A stretch of DNA of 10,878 bases from NCBI GenBank assembly GCA_013812565.1, contig JACCTF010000764.1, positions 1 through 10,878 on the forward strand. The letters run 5' to 3'. A program made the translations under genes and the position numbers. The notes beneath the pieces were generated by a model. It had not been told where the DNA came from. It saw only the letters and a list, made by a program, of their open reading frames with translations, and searched no databases. The DNA comes from Pyrinomonadaceae bacterium. GTDB lineage: Bacteria > Acidobacteriota > Blastocatellia > Pyrinomonadales > Pyrinomonadaceae. Of the stretch, positions 7,889 to 10,878 are shown in pieces. The number at the start of each line of letters is the position of its first letter. The stretch's first letter is position 1.

Positions 7889-8056
7889 TTTTGTTGCTGT
7901 AGGGTCACTGCCGCTCTTGGATGTATTCCTCAGTTCTTCCTGCTTCTCGGCGGCTCGCTGATCTTCGCCGGGATTCTTCTTTACCTGTACACACTTCTAT
8001 CAAGCAATGAAGCCGTGCAGAAGCAGGAAGAAATAGAAGCCGAGTCCAAAGCTTAG
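7889..8056 (+). pseudogene. Orphan 3' end of a membrane-protein gene
   Basis: The plus-strand frame is open from a TAG at 7886-7888 to TAG 8054-8056 and has no ATG, GTG or TTG. The last ~40 residues look like true protein: a Pro-Gln lead, a transmembrane helix (FFLLLGGSLIFAGILLYLY) and a charged Gln/Glu/Lys tail ending ESKA. It sits directly before a strong terminator, as the end of a transporter or oxidase subunit gene would. The first ~15 codons look non-coding, so the gene's body seems to be missing and the break probably lies near 7910-7930. I cannot name the family. An alternative is a small membrane protein using a non-standard start. Confidence 0.45.
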
Positions 8057-8058
8057 AG

Positions 8059-8105
8059 AAAAGGCAAAAGTGGCGAACGGAGTGCCGCCTTACTTTTGCC
8101 TTTTT
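8059..8105. terminator. Strong bidirectional intrinsic terminator
   Basis: AAAAGGCAAAAGT plus GGCG (8059-8075) pairs with CGCC plus ACTTTTGCCTTTT (8086-8104); the only defect in the 17-pair stem is a two-T bulge (8090-8091). The plus-strand side ends in a T-run (8101-8105), and the A-run at the left end gives a T-run on the minus strand, so it works in both directions. It closes the plus-strand membrane-gene remnant, two bases after its stop, and the minus-strand stress cluster. Confidence 0.85.
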
Positions 8106-8224
8106 GCTGCCGCTTTTGAGTCAATCTTAACAAATGTGAACTTCACCGCCGAACTCGATAGTGCATCTCATGTGCCCACTATTCTGACAAGGCTCGAACA
8201 GCTGACGATTGGGGTTGATTTACT

Positions 8225-8365
8225 TCACTCGATGCCCGTCATGCATAGCACGAACGAACCCGTCAGGCTGATCAACAAACAGCCCGCGAGCATCAACAGC
8301 AATCCGGGCACGCGAATCTCTGACGACTTCAAGCCGCAGCTATTCGACGGCACAATCGCCGGCAT
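8225..8365 (-). CDS. 46-residue single-helix membrane peptide
   Basis: ATG 8365 begins 5 bases after the stop of the VIT-like gene, and GGTGAG (spanning that gene's last codons) lies 8 bases before it, a good ribosome site suggesting coupled translation. The product has a polar N-terminus with Cys10, a basic patch (EIR, 16-18), one long hydrophobic helix (about 19-43, with Gly and Cys at 28-29 and Cys41), and a short acidic end. I know no family. Its last-in-cluster position and coupling favour a real gene, perhaps a partner of the VIT-like piece. It could also be a decayed remnant, and short hydrophobic frames occur by chance. Between its stop and the terminator (8106-8224) I see nothing else. 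Confidence 0.5.
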   Translation of the reverse strand: MPAIVPSNSCGLKSSEIRVPGLLLMLAGCLLISLTGSFVLCMTGIE

Positions 8366-8370
8366 TGCGG

Positions 8371-8586
8371 TTACTCACCGATACCTTTGAGCAGCACACC
8401 GACGAAGTAAGCCAAGCCCGCCGCGCTCGCGCCAATCGCCAATGTCGCGAGTCCTGACGACCACCACGACGCGGTTGACCAACGACTCTTCGCCGAGCCG
8501 ATGAGGAAGAAGACGATGCCCGTCAACACGGTGGCGGAAGTGAAGAGGCGCGCCCTGATGGCTTGCACTGAATGTTCGTGTTCCAT
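8371..8586 (-). CDS. Detached C-terminal segment of a VIT1/CCC1-family transporter
   Basis: The 71-residue product aligns by eye with only the last two transmembrane helices of VIT1/CCC1 iron/manganese transporters: first helix about 14-30 (VLTGIVFFLIG), the conserved loop with SAKSRW and SWWSSGLATL (31-49), and second helix about 46-67 ending VGVLLKG. The first three helices and the metal-binding cytoplasmic region of the family are absent, and the space upstream is filled by an intact DUF3565 gene, so this is not a simple frameshift. I chose ATG 8586 because AGAG lies 9 bases upstream and the product opens with a soluble MEHEHSVQ; ATG 8610 would add eight residues. It may be a surviving small membrane protein or a gene remnant. 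It cannot transport as the known family does, since the ion-binding helices are missing. It is followed at 5 bases by the 46-residue peptide. Confidence 0.65.
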   Translation of the reverse strand: MEHEHSVQAIRARLFTSATVLTGIVFFLIGSAKSRWSTASWWSSGLATLAIGASAAGLAYFVGVLLKGIGE

Positions 8587-8623
8587 TTCGAGCGTCTCTT
8601 TCCTCAACATGCGGCATCAGCTT

Positions 8624-8881
8624 TCAACACGCCGCGCAATCTTGACGAGTTTCCGCCACATCAGCATCTGCATTAGAAGTTGAGTCTGCGAGTGTCACTT
8701 CATCACAGAGCTTGCAGTTCAACTCCGCTCCCGTGCGGGAGGCTCGTCCTTCAGGCGTCGTCACCCACGGGCGGCTGACCAGCGGCGGGTTGTGGCGCAC
8801 ATGCTGCCGGTGTCCGCACTCCAACTGCGCCACCCAGTCACTTTGTGCATCCGTGTCAAAGCCGACGATCTTCCGGTTCAT
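8624..8881 (-). CDS. DUF3565 domain protein, likely zinc-binding
   Basis: The 85-residue protein matches the small DUF3565 family: VGFDTDAQSDWVAQLECGH at the start, HVRHNPP, RPWV with EGR, then CKLCDE. Likely metal ligands are C22, H24 and/or H27 and H30, with C56-x2-C59, a zinc-ribbon-like arrangement; the function of the family is not known to me. An unusual tail (60-85) follows: an Asp/Ser/Thr-rich stretch ending in C82-A-A-C85 at the very C-terminus. An AAGGAAG lies 10 bases before the ATG. The 107-base gap upstream holds a possible promoter on this strand (TTAAGG, 17 bases, TATACC, near 8956-8984), so it may be read separately from the flavoprotein gene. The VIT-like gene follows by 37 bases. 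Confidence 0.9.
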   Translation of the reverse strand: MNRKIVGFDTDAQSDWVAQLECGHRQHVRHNPPLVSRPWVTTPEGRASRTGAELNCKLCDEVTLADSTSNADADVAETRQDCAAC

Positions 8882-8988
8882 CCGTCTTCAGCTTCCTTGT
8901 TGTCATCGAGCGCGCCTGCTTTCAGCGTGTAACCCCTTCTTATTGCATCACTCCGGTATACTTTTGGAGCGAGGACGCCTTAACCGGG

Positions 8989-9426
8989 CTACCCGATTGT
9001 TTTGCGTCCTGTGATCCCCGTCGGGCTGATGCGGTAGAACGCAATCCTGTTACCGCGTTCCATTCCTCCGACGGTTGTTCTGCTGAGTGGGGGCATGAGC
9101 GTCTGGTACTGCTTGAAGATGATGCTGAAGGCGTGCTCGATTGTTTCGGGGCGCGTCAGCCGCTCAGCTTCGCCGCGGACGATCACGCTCTTCCAGTGAT
9201 GGGTATCGTCAACATGCTCGACCTGTAAGCAGACCTTCGAATTCGCGGCGAGACACTCGGTCTTCAACCCTTCTGTGGTGAAGAAGTAGATGCTCTCGCG
9301 GTAGTAAGCGTAATATATCGGGACGACGTAAGGGTGATCATCGCGCGAGCAACCGAGATGCCCGAATCCTATATGTTCCAAAAAACGCTGCATCTCTTCG
9401 AGTGACATGTCTTCGACATTGAGCAT
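8989..9426 (-). CDS. Pyridoxamine 5'-phosphate oxidase-like split-barrel flavoprotein
   Basis: A 145-residue cytoplasmic protein of the FMN-binding split-barrel superfamily (the NimA/PNPOx-like 'Pyridox_ox_2' type). The segments seen are the N-terminal helix (9-19), FGHLGCSRDDHPYVVPIYYA (21-40), YFFTTEGLK (47-55), and HHWKSVIVRGEAE (76-88), with the closing strand IAFYRI (128-133). These are the strands that hold flavin or a related cofactor (F420, haem) in this superfamily. Members reduce nitro compounds, bind haem or act as stress reductases; the short length argues against true pyridoxine-phosphate oxidase activity. The start is fixed by GGAGG 7 bases before ATG 9426. It lies 69 bases downstream of the universal stress protein gene on the same strand. 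No odd features. Confidence 0.92.
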   Translation of the reverse strand: MLNVEDMSLEEMQRFLEHIGFGHLGCSRDDHPYVVPIYYAYYRESIYFFTTEGLKTECLAANSKVCLQVEHVDDTHHWKSVIVRGEAERLTRPETIEHAFSIIFKQYQTLMPPLSRTTVGGMERGNRIAFYRISPTGITGRKTIG

Positions 9427-9473
9427 CTGTTTTCCTCCGACGCTTGAAGCACCCGGCGCGTTATCAACGGCGT

Positions 9474-9494
9474 AGCCGGATTCCGGCTCGTTTT
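9474..9494. repeat. Small perfect palindrome between USP and flavoprotein genes
   Basis: AGCCGGA-T-TCCGGCT (9474-9488) is a perfect 7-base-arm palindrome followed on the plus strand by CG and four T. In the minus-strand transcript it gives a 6-pair hairpin just after the USP stop, with A rather than U downstream in that direction, so it would not terminate the operon. A stabilising 3' hairpin or a weak plus-strand terminator are options. Confidence 0.4.
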
Positions 9495-9495
9495 C

Positions 9496-9951
9496 TCAAC
9501 TCTTGCGCCGGCGCACGATCAGTACCGAGCATTCGGCGTGCGCCGCGACCGCCTGCGACACGGAGCCGAGCAGCATCCGCTCCCACATGCGATAACCGTG
9601 CGAGCCGACAACGATCAGATCGGCCCCGAAGCCTTCGGCTTCCTCGACAATCAGGCGCTTCGGCGAACCCATTAGCACTTCGCTCGTGATGTGTAGAGTG
9701 CCACCCGCCCCCCTCGCTTGAAGCTTGGCGACGGCGCGCTCCAGCGTGTCGCGCGCTTTGGCGCTTTCGAATTTTTCCAATTCCTCACAGTAAGTAACCG
9801 GCGCACCCGAGAATTCGGTGGCGAAAGCAATCGGCGTCTCGACCACCGAGATGATGCGTACTTCACAATCCACATCCCACTTTTGGCGGGCGACTTCATC
9901 AACCGCCGCCTCGCTCGACGGCGAGCCGTCAACGGCCAGCAGTATCTTCAT
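9496..9951 (-). CDS. Universal stress protein (UspA family, ATP-binding type)
   Basis: A 151-residue single-domain USP with Rossmann-like alpha/beta fold, cytoplasmic and usually dimeric. It opens with MKILLAVDGSPSSEAAVDE (Asp8 near the adenine pocket) and ends with SVLIVRRR, the paired edge strand. The nucleotide motif G116-x2-G119-x9-G129-S130 is complete, so it should bind ATP, unlike the UspA subgroup lacking this motif. AAGGAG lies 7 bases before ATG 9951. It starts 18 bases after the stop of the lactate dehydrogenase gene, so the two are almost surely co-transcribed. Such proteins aid survival in starvation, low oxygen or oxidative stress; which one here is not visible. Confidence 0.95.
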   Translation of the reverse strand: MKILLAVDGSPSSEAAVDEVARQKWDVDCEVRIISVVETPIAFATEFSGAPVTYCEELEKFESAKARDTLERAVAKLQARGAGGTLHITSEVLMGSPKRLIVEEAEGFGADLIVVGSHGYRMWERMLLGSVSQAVAAHAECSVLIVRRRKS

Positions 9952-9969
9952 TGCGCTTCTCCTTATCTT

Positions 9970-10878
9970 TCATGCGGATGACACGCTGACCCGCCGTAAC
10001 TCTTCGAGCGAGCGTCGCAACAGATTCGCCGAGGCTTGAAGCCCCGCCAGTTCTGCTTCATCCAAAGGCAACTCGATGACGTGCTCAACTCCGCCGCGCC
10101 CGACGACGCACGGCAAACTCAAATACACATCGCTGATTCCGTATTGCCCGTGCAGCATTGTCGAGACGGGTAGCACAGTTCGCTCGTCGCGCAGGATTGC
10201 CTCGCAGATGCACGCGACACACGATGCGATAGCGAAGGACGTGTAACCTTTATGCCGGATGATGTCGGGAGCAGCCTGCCGCACGCGTTCCAACAACGCA
10301 TTGAAGTCCGGGCACTGACCTTTTTCGCTCCGGCAGTATTCGCGCAGATGTACTCCGGCGATGTGCGCCGAACTCCATGCCGCTATCTCGGAGTCGCCGT
10401 GCTCGCCAACGATGTAAGCGTGAACCGAGCGCGCTTCGACGCCTAGCTCCGCGCCGAGCATCGCGCGCAAGCGCGCCGAGTCGAGCACCGTGCCGGAACC
10501 TATGACACGACCAACCGGCAAGCCTGATTCTTCCTGCGCAACCTGCGCGAGCACATCCACCGGGTTCGTCGTCATCAACACTATTCCATCAAAACCTTCC
10601 GCAAGCAGACGCTTCATGCAATCGCGCACGACACGGACGTTGCGCCCCGAGAGGTCGAGCCGCGTCTCGCCGGGGCGGCTGCCCACTCCGGCGGCAATGA
10701 CGACGATTGCTGCCCGCGCCGCGTCCCCGTAATCGCCCGCCCAGATGCGCACGGGACGACCCATCGGCACGGCGTGCTGCAAGTCCATCGCTTCACCTTC
10801 GGCGAGTTCGCGGTTCAAATCAACGAGCACCAACTCGCGCGCGACGCCACTCATCATCAAGGCATACGCGCTCGTCGC
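9970..10878 (-). CDS. ldh: L-lactate dehydrogenase-family NAD enzyme (LDH/MDH), N-terminus beyond the window
   Basis: NAD-linked 2-hydroxyacid dehydrogenase, expected to interconvert pyruvate and L-lactate (or oxaloacetate and malate) in the cytoplasm. The reading frame stays open to the right edge; 302 residues are visible and about 10-15 (the GxGxxG start) are missing. ATSAYALMMSG, VLVDLN (Asp for NAD rather than NADP), the mobile loop PGETRLDL with its Arg109-equivalent, NPVDVL, DSARLR (Asp168/Arg171 equivalents) and GEHGDSE (catalytic His195 equivalent) are intact. The loop and GEHGDSE region look more LDH- than MDH-like. The specificity position 102 (Gln in LDH, Arg in MDH) is Ser here (visible residue 67), in VGSRPGETR, so the substrate is uncertain. 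It lacks obvious allosteric features that I can assign. It is the first visible gene of the cluster with the USP. Confidence 0.92.
   Translation of the reverse strand, partial: ATSAYALMMSGVARELVLVDLNRELAEGEAMDLQHAVPMGRPVRIWAGDYGDAARAAIVVIAAGVGSRPGETRLDLSGRNVRVVRDCMKRLLAEGFDGIVLMTTNPVDVLAQVAQEESGLPVGRVIGSGTVLDSARLRAMLGAELGVEARSVHAYIVGEHGDSEIAAWSSAHIAGVHLREYCRSEKGQCPDFNALLERVRQAAPDIIRHKGYTSFAIASCVACICEAILRDERTVLPVSTMLHGQYGISDVYLSLPCVVGRGGVEHVIELPLDEAELAGLQASANLLRRSLEELRRVSVSSA

Noticed and set aside
8070..8390. 106-codon plus-strand open frame after the terminator
   Set aside because: It starts inside the terminator stem and runs opposite the 46-residue membrane peptide; no ribosome site or family signal.
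8712..9228. Plus-strand open frames opposite the DUF3565 and flavoprotein genes
   Set aside because: Both regions are explained by strong family matches on the minus strand; the plus-strand frames are Cys/Arg/Ser-rich shadows.
1..10878. CRISPR array, tRNA, rRNA, or intact insertion sequence
   Set aside because: I looked for evenly spaced direct repeats, cloverleaf-like segments and transposase motifs with terminal repeats and saw none.

Overview
The window looks like a chromosomal segment from a free-living, Gram-negative-type bacterium. It has a three-part RND efflux system with an outer-membrane channel, exported proteins with signal peptides, and GC-rich codon use in most genes. The mix of genes (CzcCBA-like efflux, a quinoprotein dehydrogenase with an internal cytochrome c, a DUF3565 protein, many stress proteins) reminds me of soil Acidobacteriota. 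That placement is inferred from gene content; no marker gene is present. Almost every gene is on the minus strand.

Layout from left to right. (1) 1-3299: an efflux operon read right to left, outer-membrane channel (CzcC/TolC type), periplasmic adaptor (CzcB/CusB type), then inner-membrane RND pump (CzcA/CusA type, cut by the window edge). The junctions are tight (7 and 42 bases), so this is one transcription unit. (2) 3300-3573: a gene-poor gap with a possible promoter for the efflux operon and an imperfect hairpin. (3) 3574-4197: a NUDIX hydrolase with the N-terminal helical domain. (4) 4350-6503: an exported PQQ-type beta-propeller dehydrogenase with a c-type cytochrome domain inserted in the propeller. 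Reading away from it on the plus strand is a small exported Gly/Arg/Lys-rich protein of unknown role (6578-7036). (5) 7142-7795: a beta-class carbonic anhydrase very close to the gammaproteobacterial Can type, AT-richer than its neighbours and perhaps imported. (6) 7796-8105: an orphan 3' end of a plus-strand membrane-protein gene with no visible start, followed by a strong two-way terminator. (7) 8225-10878: a minus-strand cluster, read right to left: L-lactate dehydrogenase-family enzyme (N-terminus off the edge), universal stress protein, pyridoxamine-phosphate-oxidase-like flavin protein, DUF3565 protein, a detached C-terminal piece of a VIT1/CCC1-type transporter, and a 46-residue membrane peptide.

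The right-hand cluster combines fermentative NAD regeneration, a USP, a split-barrel flavoprotein and small accessory proteins. That mix resembles the content of low-oxygen or dormancy regulons, such as the mycobacterial DosR set. This is inference from content and co-orientation only; I saw no regulator or clear operator. The most unusual points are the stand-alone VIT C-terminal piece with its translationally close 46-residue partner, the serine at the substrate-specificity position of the lactate/malate dehydrogenase, and short integron-attC-like dyads just upstream of the NUDIX and carbonic anhydrase genes. I did not find convincing evidence of a wholly new multi-gene system.
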